A DNA stretch of 64,000 nt from Plumapathes pennacea (GCA_964036295.1 OZ038462.1:2115501-2179500); one strand, 5' to 3'. Shown: positions 35,812 through 54,775, counted from the stretch's first letter. Notes: generated by a model from the sequence alone, not told the origin. Program-made: numbers and translations.

Positions 35812-36558
35812 ATGTCTGCGTTCACGCCCGTCTTGAGCTACGAGAACCCTCCCACTGGCTATGCCACGGCTGCAGGCAGAGCTTTGGCTTCCTGGCCTGG
35901 CGATGCACAGCCTTGCGAACTTCCTTGGCATTCGTGGCCCGCGCTGCACAGTCCTAATGCCATGGAGTACGCTAGCTATTGGTCTCCCCTATCAGCCAGG
36001 GGAAGTTATGGTTACTTGAGTTTCCAGCCGACGAGTATTCCCTTGAACAGGTCATATGAGAAGCCAAGCCAATCCTACATTGGTCTGATCGCAGAGGCAA
36101 TCCTCAGCGCACCAGAGAAAAAGCTTGTTTTGAGTGACATCTACAACTACATTCTGACAAACTGGCCTTATTTTCGCACCAAAGGTACCGGCTGGAGGAA
36201 CAGTATACGCCACAATCTCTCACTGAACGATTGTTTCGTAAAGACAGGCCGGAGTCCCAATGGAAAGGGACACTTTTGGACAATCAGTCCATTGTATTAT
36301 GAGGATTTCTGCAATGGGGATTACGGGCGCAGATCTAGTGGCAGGAGGGTGTCGAAGTATTTAAAAATGGCAAAGATACTCCCACAAAACTGCCTCCACG
36401 ACGAACAATTCAGCTCTTTTGCATTCGCCAACCAACTGAAGGTGCCAAGAACTTATAATACATCGTCAATCTGCAGTAAACCAAACGTGGCAGAAAAAAC
36501 TGACCGCGAACCGCAAGACAGCAAAAAACCATTTGATGTCCAAAGTATTCTAGATTGA
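35812..36558 (+). CDS. Forkhead transcription factor, FoxQ2-like
   Basis: Single-exon gene, 248 aa from the first ATG in frame; the frame is open upstream without an ATG, so this start is the natural one. The forkhead (winged-helix) domain covers about residues 84-172: KPSQSYIGLIAEAIL, LVLSDIYNYIL, the recognition helix GWRNSIRHNLSLNDCF, then GKGHFWTISP. The EKKLVLSDIYNYI and LNDCFVKTGRSPNGKG blocks are closest to FoxQ2, which patterns the aboral/anterior pole in cnidarian and bilaterian embryos. The last residues, KPFDVQSILD, contain an EH1-like motif (FxVxxIL) of the kind that recruits Groucho/TLE co-repressors. Next to the start codon a strong donor-like GTAAGT (35794-35799) raises the possibility of an unannotated 5' exon. 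Subfamily is inference by eye. Confidence 0.9.
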   Translation: MSAFTPVLSYENPPTGYATAAGRALASWPGDAQPCELPWHSWPALHSPNAMEYASYWSPLSARGSYGYLSFQPTSIPLNRSYEKPSQSYIGLIAEAILSAPEKKLVLSDIYNYILTNWPYFRTKGTGWRNSIRHNLSLNDCFVKTGRSPNGKGHFWTISPLYYEDFCNGDYGRRSSGRRVSKYLKMAKILPQNCLHDEQFSSFAFANQLKVPRTYNTSSICSKPNVAEKTDREPQDSKKPFDVQSILD

Positions 36559-38399
36559 TATAACGTACAATCTTGTATACGACACTCTAAACTATATAGG
36601 TACTTCTACGTTGTTTTTTCAATTTCACTAGATGGATTCTAAAGGGAAAAATCAGGATAAATTATGTCAATGGAACACCTGCGTTTATTTTACAAAATAT
36701 TCTTAGTTTATAATGAAAGTGACCTATTCATCAGCAAAATTTTTCCGGTTGGTGATTAAAACGTTAGATATTCTAACTATCTTGCAAGGAGTTATATTGG
36801 GTTTTACGAAGGCAACTGCACGATAACACACGGAACGATAAACAGATGCATAACCGTAGGGGAGACTGTTACACAGTCTGGCAGGGAACTTCAATAATAG
36901 CACTGCAGTCTGAGAGACAGCTCTTGTCGTGGAGCGTGGTAACGGTATGAAAAGTGGCGCCAATTTGCGACAAAGTTTAGCTGAATACGGCCGTAGTGTA
37001 GCGGTGCTATATATCATGAATAAATCAATTAATTATTTGGGTTCCTGTATCTCTTGTATTTGACCATGCAGTTTTGTTTCAGCCCATGACGTTTGCAGAA
37101 ACTGATCGTGTGTCAAACTTAGCCCGCCAGTCAAGAAATTTCAGACCGGAACTGAATCAGTTTGTCGGTCCTGCCATGGATGACAAACGAGGCAGTGAAC
37201 AGTCTGCCACACACGACTGTCATTTATCACTCGGATTTCTATTAACTCTCAAAGCATTATTTCAAAGGAGTTTCCGCCCGGCATAGACAGCAGTCTAGGA
37301 ATAGACGATCATAATACATTTGTCTACAAAATTAATATATCACGACACAAGTCCAAAAAAGACCGCATCATCTACATTGTTATGCGGATGCTTTTAGGAA
37401 CAACAAACAAATATACAGCTTCATAATTACATTGAGTGTTCCCCGTACAATCTCTGCAGTAAAATTAAGAGCTTGTAGGTATAGCCGGCTAGAACTGCAT
37501 GGGACTTTTACCCTGACCACTTGTCAAGTGGAACTGATTGACTGATTCACAAACCAACCACACCTCGATGTGCTCATAGAAGCAAAAAATGAAAGCAAGA
37601 CAATCCATATTCTAATTAAAAGGGTCTCGTAAGACCACATCACCGATAGGCACAAACGGTGCGTTTATATTTTATTACAGCTCGCTATTTATCTTTTTCG
37701 TGATTTGGTAATCTGGCAAGCAAAGCTGTCTAATGATTGTACTTAGTGCTGAGTCATCTTCTCTTCCAGAAAAGTAGTCGCACATATACGCCGCCGAGAT
37801 GTTGAAGCCCGTTGATGACCCTCAATGACAATAACTTTGCTGACCTTCCTATCTGAGCCATTGCTTTGTTTGAAATCTTTCTAAAACGTTGTGGATCACC
37901 ACTTTAGCGCGGGCGTATCTTAAGATGATAACAGATAAATTTCGGGCTCCAATATCAGAAATATTCAGTTCATAAACTCAAACACGAAGTATCGAACACT
38001 CTCCAGACTTTTTCAACCCTTCAACAAACTGAATCGTATTCCTTTAACTAAATACATCAAATATTTTAATAGCCCGACGCATTCTCACAGACAGGCGCGT
38101 ACTCCATTTGTGGGGCTCTTCCCGCGCGGATGGTCCTGGGGACGAGGTGGAGCGCGCGGTGTCGTAAGGGAATGAAACATGGCGATGATGTGATGATGTG
38201 AAGCGAGGTGTTTTCGTTAATCCGTTTCTTGTTCTTTGATTCCAACAAAATGTGGTAGTTAGGATACTAAGACAATGAGATAATAAGTCAAGTTGATCAG
38301 CAGTGACTATGTCCAGGTAAATCTGGGAAAATGTACTACATGAATTCTGGTGTACAAAAATAATGACTGACTGTAATCCCTGATGTTATGTTTTTACAG
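36559..38399. other. Intergenic between FoxQ2-like and MFS genes
   Basis: No coding exon recognised. AATAAA at 37019-37024 could end the FoxQ2-like transcript. The 5' exon(s) of the MFS gene should lie here or just after, but none is evident. Confidence 0.4.
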
Positions 38400-38558
38400 C
38401 CAAGAGAGCGAGGATGGTTCTGGAGTTAGGCAAGGTGCGTAAGAACGCTTCATGCAGCCTATTCTGGCTTTAAAATATGTATAGTTCAAATATAAAACGC
38501 TAAAATGCTGTTTTTGCCGGAATTGTTATTTTCAGAGGAGCAAGTGGAATTGAGACAG
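38400..38558 (+). CDS. Two tentative N-terminal exons of the MFS gene
   Basis: 38400-38434 and 38536-38558 have good acceptors and donors and join in one frame to a short acidic peptide (QESEDGSGVRQ then EEQVELRQ), plausible as the cytosolic N-terminus. Their phase does not match the next clear exon at 39628, so an exon between them is missing from this model. Confidence 0.3.
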
Positions 38559-38985
38559 GTGGACAAGAAATCGGAGCACTCTGATGTCCAGTTGAGTTTT
38601 TCTGGTCTATAATCGGTATTTTGATATTCTAAGACGTATCTCAGTAAACGTGTTTTTCATTTGGTGGCAGATAAAAGAAATATCCACAGTGGAATATGGG
38701 TATCGATCAATATATTCATACACATTTATTTTATACAGTTATTTAATATGTTGAATTATTAACTCAGGTAATGTGGTAATTACTGTATAAGCTTAATACG
38801 GTCACATTATCTATCTGTTATCTTCACCTGCCATAATTTGTTATCCATCTACAGTATATATGTATGCTGCAACAAAATAAAGTTAAAATACTGCATTAAT
38901 TATTCTGTCATAAGTGCATTTACAAAATTTGTGAACTGATCAATTGTTTACATTTATAATTGTCAACCTCTGGAAATCTGGAGAG

Positions 38986-39357
38986 TCAAGTGTGAACATT
39001 TTTCTGGGGGAGCATGTAAATTTTGCAAATTATCTCCCTGTGACCAGAGAATTGTTGTGCAAAGTTCCCAGGCCACACAGGTTTGACAATTCCAGGGTTG
39101 TAGAGTAGGGAGGGTGATGGTATACTTGTAGCAGATGGTGTAAAAACAATGGAATTGATCAATGCATTGTTATTTTCAAGACTTGAGCCATCTGGGCCAC
39201 CTTTGCTGTCCAAGTCGCGAGTGTTTTTCCTGAACATTTCTTGGTTTGGGATGAATGTGATGTACTTGATCCTGTCAGTAGAAGGTATAGTATGACAACA
39301 AATTCTCTGCATTTTCTGTATTTCAACAGTTTTACTTTGTTGGTTGAGGGTATCCAC
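38986..39357 (-). CDS. Unrecognised 123-aa open frame
   Basis: Continuous minus-strand frame in AT-rich DNA between MFS exons. The composition is not low-complexity (Asn, Ser, Pro and Ile rich) and I recognise no domain. No splice partners are evident. It could be a small gene, a decayed retroelement piece or chance. Confidence 0.2.
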   Translation of the reverse strand: MDTLNQQSKTVEIQKMQRICCHTIPSTDRIKYITFIPNQEMFRKNTRDLDSKGGPDGSSLENNNALINSIVFTPSATSIPSPSLLYNPGIVKPVWPGNFAQQFSGHREIICKIYMLPQKNVHT

Positions 39358-39627
39358 TCTATTGAAATACCTACCTGTGTGGCATTACATTTTATTAATT
39401 AAATTACTAAATTTATTTATTTATTTTTTATTCTCTCTTTTTTGTCTTCTTTTTTTGCATTTTGCATATACTGTTGCATGGTGTATAAAATTTAGATATT
39501 AATAAGCTTCCTCGATGAGCTTTTAGCTCCTGAAGCAAATGTAAAGTAATATTCAAATAAATATAAAAATACATTTTACTCTTGTTGTAATACTGCAGTA
39601 GTAATGTTTTGCCCCAATATTTTTTAG

Positions 39628-42600
39628 TTGTGCCATCCCAGGTTCATGCGCTGGTTGGACCAGAAAACAAGGGGCAGGTTCTTGGTGGAATGGTTGCAGC
39701 TGGAGCAGGTTGGTATGGGTGTAGAAAATGTCTTGTAAAGTTCTGACTATACTGGAGATCTCCATTGGCAGGAGTTTGACTGTGCATTTATTAAATACAA
39801 AGCAAAAAAAGTTACTAACGGTACTTGACATGATTGATATTTTTGTTTTGTAGTTGTGACTTTTTTTCTGAGTCCTCTGGTAGGAATGAAGAGGTGTGTA
39901 TTTAAATGTGTACATGTACTATATGATTGTGTAGTCCTGGTCTTTCAAAATGAATTTTACCCACTTAAAAGCACTCTCCTCCATGAATGTATGTGACTAC
40001 TCTTGAAACATACTGACACAAATGACACAAATGATTGAAAGTTCACCAATAGCTTGTTTTCAAGACCCTTTAAAGAAATGAAAGTCCGATACAGTATCTC
40101 CAACAATGTCTAGAGCACACTTTTCAAATAAACAACCTCGAGTCATTTATAGGCTTTGCTACATTTCCTTGTGTTTAATTTACAGTACACTGTATGTTTA
40201 GTCAACTCTTTGAAATATTATGTACGTACATGGGGTACGGTATACAAGTTACAACAACTTCTTGTCCTTGTTGAGTGGTGTACTGCATTATTTGATTCCA
40301 GTGATAGTTGGTCCATAGTTTCCGACTGGTGGTGATGTGCCGGTGTCGTGTCTGTTTGGATTTGACTGAGAGTAGAATTTGTATTTGTTTCAGTGATCGT
40401 CTGGTGTCTCAGTATGGAAAAAGACGCCCCTTGATGTTTGGTGGAACTGTGCTATTATGGTAATATCTTCACGTGATACTGTGATTTCTTCCACAGCTTG
40501 ATTTTACAGTGTGATTTATTTGCAAGCTAAAGCTTACACTTGGCCATTTTAGTGGGGTTGTTTGACTTCTGATCAATACTAAGTGGAGTCCATTTGGTTT
40601 GTAAAATCATACACATGTAAGTGATTATCTGGTACAAAGTTAAATGGCCACAAAGTGGGAGCTAGATTTTATGATCTGTGTATAGTATACAACATGAGTT
40701 AAGTCTGTATATAAAAACCATGATTGAATTTTGTTCTTTTTTTATGATCATGTATTTGCTGTATAGTGAATGGGTCAATATTGTCTCATTTGTGGTCACC
40801 ATGTATATTTTGTGTTCCCTTGGTTTAAGTATTGCTTTGATTTCCTCTACGCAGCATTGCCTTATTTGGCATGGCCTTCAGTGCCCCAGATACTGAGAGG
40901 TATATTGTCATTGTTTTACACATACCCCTTGTTAATGAAATGTTATCCAAGAAATATACTGTTTTGTGTACATATTGAGTGTCACTAGACTGCAAATATT
41001 TGGAAAGTTTGGTGATTGAAGCAATATTTCAAGTCCTGGAAAACTTTAAATATGTGAGACCTGATTGAGCTAGTCCAGTCTAGTCATCCATTCTATAGTA
41101 CTTTGTTCTATAGAATTCAGATTAAAGTTTTTGTGCTGACAGCATAATTGATTCTGTCCTGCTTCATTCCTTTCAGTGAACAAAATAACGCAACGGTAAG
41201 TACACACTGTTCAGTGGGTTGTTTTGTTAAGTTCACTGCTGTTGCATTCTCTAGTTGAAGTGCTTAACTGCTTTTTTCTCACTTTTATTATTTTATTTCT
41301 TTGTCTTGCAGTGTGCAATAGACCTCAAGATTCGTCGCTGTGTTCCATATTTGAATATTTCTATGCTTGAACAAAATCAGAACGAGTCCTATTCTGCAGA
41401 CACAAGTTTCCTTGTGAGCCTCTTGATGCAGAAGGAAGATGCCAAGGGAAATATAGGTGAGTGTTGAGGTCACACAAGTATATTTAGAGAAGTGTAATAT
41501 AATTAAATGGAAAAGAAAGGATTCACAATATTATATTAGGCCTTGCTTGGGACAACATGCATCTCAGACATGGCCTACACCATGAAATTCTGTTAATAAT
41601 TGGAGGATCGGCTATCGATCATAAGGGAGTGCAAAAACAAGATGGTACATGAAGATGGCATGTCTTGAAATTTTCAGGAGGTCAGGAAATCCCAGGGGGT
41701 GGATGTGGTGTGAAATATAAACCCCTGGAAAATGTAACTTCTGAGGGGAGAGGGGGTCATCAAAAGGATTCCCTCTGTGGTGGAGTGTGGACAATATCCA
41801 GACTATAATCAATGATAACATCCATTTGTCTCATATGGTAAAGGCCATTGGTATTTGGGTGCTGACTGTCAGTTGTGCTTTGTCTTTACACTGCAGGTCT
41901 CTATTGTGCTTTTTATCTGTGTGTCATGGCTTGCTACTCTGTCATCAGTGTACCATACAATGGACTTATTGCGGATCAGACTCCTCCATCACAAAGGGGT
42001 ATAACTGTAGAACAACAACTTTATTTGTACATTAGAATTTTTATTATTAAATAAATACAACATAAATGTACAGCACATATGTAATCATGTAATACATCAT
42101 CATGCTGAACTAACATGACTGTTTTTACATTTCACAAAATAACCGAACTCATTAAAAGTAATATCACACAAGGTAACTGTTTACCATAATTTGATCATAA
42201 ATAATAAACACATTATTGGATGACAGACATTTATAAGTAGTATTACAAAATCATAATAATACAATATTATTCCAATAATAGTAATATAAAAATTGGTATA
42301 AGAGATGCTTATATTCAGTGCCTGTACCAGGTTTTAGCTCTGGCGTGATGGGAGCAATGACACTTTTAGGAAATATAACAGGGGCTGCTATCGGTTTCTT
42401 TTTCCCGGTAAGTTGAAAAGAGTGTAAATTATAAACTTTATTGAAAGTCTGACTTATTCAATAATAAAACATTAAAATGAAATGAGTAAAGTTTAATCTG
42501 AAGCAGCCATGGATAAATACTGTATAATGTCCAGGTTCCTCTGCTGATTGATAAATCCAGAAATAAACTAGTATCAATGTTGAAAATGTACAGATTTTAA

Positions 42601-45600
42601 GACTGTGGGTTTCTTTTCTTGAATAACCAAGTTATGCATAATTTAGGTAAACTTGTTGAAAATAAAATGTGCCTATTTTTTATTAATTTTTAAATAAATT
42701 AATGTTTAATATGTTATACCTACTGTACTGTTGATTTGAAAGTCAGTATGCATGCCCATTTATGTACATAAAGGTCTGCACATTTCTTTTCTCTATATAA
42801 TGCTACAGTTGCTTACTGTAGCTCTCTTTGTTGAAGTGGCAGTGTTGATCAAACGTTTAAGTGTTGTTTACTCTTGTTCATTGATTTATAGAAACTTGGT
42901 GTAGTTGGCACTTATTCCCTGGTGGCTGTGCTCTATTTTATATGTGTGCTGTTAACTGTCATTTCCTGTCCTGAACACCCTGGGAAGAAATTCCATGAGC
43001 CAATTGGTGAGTGTAACAGCTCTTCAATCAGGGCTGTGGTTTATAAAGGGTTGAGTATTAGCTAATGGCACAGAATTCTTTAATTACACAAATTCTTTAT
43101 CTTAGTTTAGACCTAAATCCAAGATTATCCTAAAGAAGGAGCAGTTCTAGTTCAAGAAACATCTTTTAATATTTTGGGACAATCAAACATGGAAGTTCTT
43201 CATATTTATGTGTTATTTTGTAGTAATGTTGCAGTTGATACCTTACAGAATTACCATATTGATAATTATTTTAGGTTTGAAAGCAATATTTCGGGCTTAC
43301 TGGGAACCATTAAAAGGTATGTTGCACTTTGGTGTTTGACTTCTGAATTAAACCTTGTTTTGCTGTCTGAATGATTGAGTTGATACAGTTGTTTAATAAT
43401 GACACTTGTCTTTTGCTCTTGACTTAATCAATTTTGTTGGTTTCAGAGAGAGACTTCAGATGGGTGTTTCTGACCAGATTCTTGATGCAACAGGGAGTTG
43501 CCACCGTTCTTGGGTAAGTATTGTAGAGTAATGATGTACAAGTCCATGTGGCATACAATGTATATCATGTAAATTTACTATTCACAAAAGGGCTTATTTA
43601 GACTATAGTAGTATGTGATATGAGAATAGGTTAACACACAGCATGGTCCCAGAAGGATGTCATTTTATAACAGAGACAATAGTGATGATAATGGTGCCAC
43701 ATCATTTTTACTTTTGGGTATTTTCACCTTCAGAAGAAACTGTAAAGTTGGTAACTATGAAACTGTTTCTTGTTTGTTTGTTTGTTTGTTATTGTTTTCC
43801 TGCTCAGTTTCCTGGAGTTCTGGTTAGGTGATATGGTGGTTCTTCCAAACTGCTGGTCTCCAGAGCGGAGTGTTGCAATGCTGCTGTTGCCGCTGCTTTT
43901 TTCTTCAGCCCTGTTGTAAGTTTTCGTCATATTTTAATAATTTTTTTTTGTTTGACTGTACAAAGGAGTCATGTGATTAATTTGTTTTTTGGTTTTTATA
44001 TAAAATAAAGAAACAGAAGTATAACTGTCACGCACGTTTAGTGTCATGTCACATTTCAGAAGATACATGTAGATGATTTCCATGTTGAGTTAAACTTGCA
44101 ATTGGCACTGATATGGCTTTAAAAAACTCAACAAGCCATCAGGGTATCGCGAGGTCACGAATTCGATTCCCGTTGAAGCCCAGACTTTTTTTGAGCTATC
44201 CTTGCAACTGCAAAGATCCTTTTTACCGACATTTTCTGTCCGCAGCTCATGTTTACAGTGTGTACAGTTACAATACAGTACTTTATGTACTATACAAATC
44301 ATACAGTACTTTTTAACTGGGTGTTATTTTTCCATTGCAGCTCAGTAGTTGGAGGTTTCTTATCTGACAGACTTCAAAGAAGGAAGCCTCTTGTAATAGG
44401 ATCAGGTACGTGCATTGTATATATATTTTTCGGTCACTGTTTGTCACTGTTTCCCATCACGGATAAAGATGAAATGCTGAAAATAAAGTCACTTGCTCCA
44501 TTTTTCTGGCCTGCTAAAGGCCGAGTTATACACGGTGCATCATTGGTTACGATTGTTACATGTGACCTTTCGACAAGGTTTCGACGGGGTATGACACGGT
44601 TACGACAAAGTTACGACAAGGTTACGACAAAGTTACGACAAGGTTACGAGACGGTTACGACAAGGTTACGAGACGGTTACGACAAGGTTACGAGGCGGCT
44701 ACGACAAGGTTACGACGTGATCACCTGTCGTAGGGTTGATTTACATGACGTGATTCACGTCGTTAGACGAGGTCGCATGCGACAATCACAATGAATATCG
44801 CACTATGTAAATCTGCCTCCAGCTTGCAGACGTCTCAATCGATTAACAGTCACTTTTCCCCGCTCCTTGTTGCAGCAATATTGATGAGTGTGTGTGCCAT
44901 AATCCTGGCGGGACTGCAGGGAAAATACGCCTTTTATGCAGCAATCCCAGTGTCATTGACATTTGGTTAGTAAGCATTTGTCCGTAAAACTTTTTACCAC
45001 AACACACTAGTTTCTCGCTCTCTGATTGGTCGATTTACCGTGGTAAATAAGAGTCCAGACAACGATGCTGACGCCAGCTGACGCCAGCATGTCACGTTTT
45101 GCAGCGAAATACAACGAAAGTTTTCTGTATATTTCTAAACGTTGTGGTAAAAAACAAATTTCCACTGGTTTGCCGTAGTGTGGGCTCTTATTTACCACGA
45201 TTTACGTAATCACATGGTCAAAATTAGTTGCGGACTCACTCGGCGAAGCGCCTCGTGAGTCCACAATATTTTGACCACGTGATGACGTAAATCGTGGTAA
45301 ATAAGAGTCCACACCACGGCAAACCAGTGGAAATTTATTAAATTGAAATACATAAAGGGAGCTGAGTTGAGTAAGTAATTGTGCCGCTTATGACAGACTT
45401 CCTTATTTGGTGCATATTGTGCAGTGGACTTTGACCTAGATCATTGTTCTTTTTCCTTGCAGGGGTGGGGTTTGGTGCTTATTGTGCAGTGGACTTTGCC
45501 CTGGTTATGGACGTTCTGCCTGCAGACAAAGACAAAGCCAAGGACCTCGCGGTCTGGCATCAGGTAAGTACAAACTGCGCAAATGCACAGCTAGGAAGCT

Positions 45601-46558
45601 ACGATTAGACTTTATAGTATTTGAGTACTGGTGGTATATGAAACGCATGTTGTATAACGTTATGAATAAGTTAATATCTTTATCAATTTTACATAAATTG
45701 TGCAGACTCATATACCAAAGGCTATAGGTCGCACGTGATGTACATTCGATAGCCGATGACTACTGAGTAAAGCTGGTGCCTTAAGGTGGTGTTACACTGG
45801 TCGATTTGCAACGACGACTTGCAACGCCAACTGTCTCCAAATCCACGCAACGGTGTTGCAAGTTTTTGAAAAAATAAATAAATAAATCACTTTATTTAAG
45901 TCTCAATGTATTTAGCACTGCCGTGCTAATTGGGGAGACTTGAAATGCAGAAATGAAATATCATAAACTGAACGCAAATTCATTAAGAATCCCAACTGGT
46001 CGGAGGCTAACCAGTTGGCTATTTACATAGTGTGGCCGAGGATTTGAACTCAGGGCTACCGTGTTGCAAATTCAGCTAGTGGTCAGAGCGGGACTTGAAC
46101 CTGGGACCTCCGGATTTCAAGTCCGGCGCCCTAACCACTTGGTCACACTGCCTCCATTAATCATTTGAATTGTTTTCGAAAACTTGCAACGCGTTGCAGC
46201 ACTGCAAACATCGCGAAAAATTGTTCGCAATGGGGTGTTATACCTCAACGATTATTAGCGCAACATCGTATCATTGCAAATTGTCGTTGCAAATCGACTC
46301 ATGTAACATCACCTTAATGGTGTATTTCCATGTTGTCATGTAACAGGGCCTTTACATGGACAATGATGCTTGACTGTTTCTCCCCAGGCTCTTGTATTGC
46401 CGCAAGCTATAGCCACACCAACTGGTGGAGTAATCTTGGACGTGTTTGAGAAGATGCGATGCGACATTGGACTGGGATACATCATCCTTTTTCTTGTGAC
46501 ATCTCTTTATTTTGGATTAAGCGGCATTTTTGTGGTGAACATAAAAAGGGCAAAGTAG
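39628..46558 (+). CDS. Major facilitator superfamily transporter, SLC45/GPH-like (5' end missing)
   Basis: Multi-pass membrane transporter. Sixteen in-phase exons: 39628-39708, 39854-39893, 40394-40459, 40855-40899, 41177-41195, 41312-41456, 41897-41998, 42331-42407, 42892-43006, 43275-43316, 43447-43513, 43808-43915, 44341-44405, 44876-44965, 45463-45563, 46388-46558; 443 residues plus a split first codon. The MFS signature loop is present in both halves: SDRLVSQYGKRRP after TM2 and SDRLQRRKP after TM8. PYNGLIADQTPPSQRG before TM5 and LLGNITGAAIG resemble SLC45/GPH sugar symporters. A long outward loop with N-glycosylation sequons (NAT, NIS, NES) lies between TM3 and TM4. The model begins at VVPSQVHALVG, the end of TM1, so the TM1 exon and start codon were not found. 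Substrate unknown. Confidence 0.85.
44100..44230 (+). mobile_element. tRNA-like SINE remnant in MFS intron 12
   Basis: Contains GCGAGGTCACGAATTCGATTCCCG, a B-box-like word followed by GTTGAAGCCC and CTTGCAACTGC. The tail part resembles 48305-48360. Degenerate. Confidence 0.45.
44597..44718 (+). repeat. 12-bp GGTTACGACAAA minisatellite in MFS intron 13
   Basis: Ten or so near-perfect 12-bp units with AAAG/AAGG/GACGG variants. In frame, hence a false open frame (LRQGYDKVTT). Confidence 0.85.
44990..45340. mobile_element. Foldback MITE family 1, copy B, in MFS intron 14
   Basis: 45155-45340 repeats the palindrome of 11632-11822, with ends TTTCCACTGGTTTGCCG and CGGCAAACCAGTGGAAA. 44990-45140 has a further end pair (TTTTACCACAACAC / GTTGTGGTAAAA), suggesting a longer parental element. 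Confidence 0.8.
45781..46317. mobile_element. TTAA-flanked MITE in MFS intron 15, split by a SINE
   Basis: TTAA at both borders. Terminal inverted repeats GGTGGTGTTACACTGGTCG and, reversed, GGTGATGTTACATGAGTCG, both followed by ATTTGCAACGAC. TTAA duplication is typical of piggyBac-type transposition. A SINE sits in the middle. Confidence 0.8.
45871..46155 (-). mobile_element. tRNA-derived SINE
   Basis: Read on the minus strand it begins with a tRNA-like head: A box TGACCAAGTGG, an anticodon-like stem-loop CCGGA-CTTGAAA-TCCGG, and B box GGTTCAAGTCC (46101-46091). A unique body follows, then a short TTTATTTATTTATT tail. It interrupts the host MITE between its two GCAAG..TTTTTGAAAA / TTTTCGAAAACTTGC arms. 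Confidence 0.8.
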
Positions 46559-46642
46559 ACAAAGTAGGACAAGGTGGACAATTAAACAGAATGAAGTGTA
46601 CAAAGTGGGTTTGTTAAACAAATGTGTAAAGGTGCGATGAAA

Positions 46643-46648
46643 AATAAA
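46643..46648 (+). terminator. Poly(A) signal of the MFS gene
   Basis: AATAAA 85 nt after the stop codon. Confidence 0.55.
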
Positions 46649-46836
46649 TGGCATCTTGCCAAACTGAAGCCAAGACACAAGAAGCTCAGATACTGCAGTT
46701 AAAACAGCTTTCTTCTCAACCGCGGCTCCTGCTTGAGCTCTGAAATTCCTGTAAGTAACCGCTCTTCCTTTCGCTTCCGCTCAGTTTTTAAGGAATTCTA
46801 GTGAGCAGCACACGGTTGAGTAAAAAACGTCGTCAC

Positions 46837-46878
46837 ATTTCTCTGCAAATATTCTCTGATGAATATTTGCAGAGAAAT
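46837..46878. repeat. Perfect 18-bp hairpin
   Basis: ATTTCTCTGCAAATATTC, a 6-nt loop (TCTGAT), then its exact complement, between the MFS and erlin genes. Confidence 0.85.
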
Positions 46879-46889
46879 CCTTGTTACTT

Positions 46890-46996
46890 AACAATTATTC
46901 GCCGAAGTGGAGGTGAATAGTACTTGATATTCCGAGATTGAGGAGCCAATCAGAGCGCGCGAAAAGCACTATTCACTTGTGTGGTATATACTAAAA
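46890..46996. mobile_element. Composite MITE end between MFS and erlin
   Basis: Joins the AACAATTATTCGCC arm of 20276-20382 to the CTTGTGTGGTATATACTAAA end of 20077-20276, in reverse orientation. It sits in the likely erlin promoter. Confidence 0.75.
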
Positions 46997-47245
46997 GGTG
47001 ATAGACTCGAGTTTGTCTGTTCTTGTTGCCTGCAAACTATGCGTTGTTTTCTTGCTATATCTCGTCAACGGCTAAAGAAAATGTATTACAAAAAGTCTCA
47101 CGGGTTTTGAAGTTTTCGTCAAAATGGACCTTTTTCAGAAAAAGCATGGGCTAGAGTCCTCGCCCGTTCCCAGAGCTCCTCTCGCTCTCGGTCGGAAATC
47201 TGATCACCACTCAGCCCGCGTTGCATGACTGTCTTAGCGATCAAG

Positions 47246-54286
<7,041 letters not shown>

Positions 54287-54425
54287 CTGGGATACTAGGG
54301 ATCTCGTGTTTGTTCAAATTCATTGCGTAAACTAATCACAGAAAAAAGGTAAAACAAGACAGTTAACTGATGAATAACACGAGCAAGCCCACGACCTAGT
54401 GAAGTACTCCAAGTACTCTGTACTA

Positions 54426-54533
54426 AAAGGACAGACAACTGTAACAATAGGCAACAGTTATAGGAAGTGACATAAAGGACAGACAACTGTAACAATAGGC
54501 AACAGTTATAGGAAGTGACATAAAGGACAGAAG
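54426..54533 (+). repeat. 48-bp tandem duplication 3' of erlin
   Basis: AAAGGACAGACAACTGTAAC..GTGACAT occurs twice, exactly, plus the start of a third copy. Confidence 0.9.
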
Positions 54534-54775
54534 TGTAACGTCTGTAGTAGGAAATTGCTGTGAGCTAAACCTTGTTGGATTATTACGCGTCTACATGAAC
54601 AAAACTTAGACATTAAACTTGTTTTTTTGTTTTTGTTTTTTTTCAATCTGGGATTGTAAGACTAATGGAGTCAGTAAACGTGGTATAAAACGTGGTCAGG
54701 TAGCGGGTTAATGCTAGGTACTGTTAGCCTGACTAGATTAAGTAGAAGTTGAAACAAAGTGTTTTTCAGTATTTT

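Noticed and set aside
44249-44794. 181-codon frame with a DKVTTRLRQGYE repeat
   Set aside because: It spans an MFS exon and the 12-bp minisatellite; the repeat part is intronic.
46080-46155. A functional tRNA-Ser gene
   Set aside because: No long variable arm, and it continues into a SINE body with a repeat tail; better read as the SINE head.
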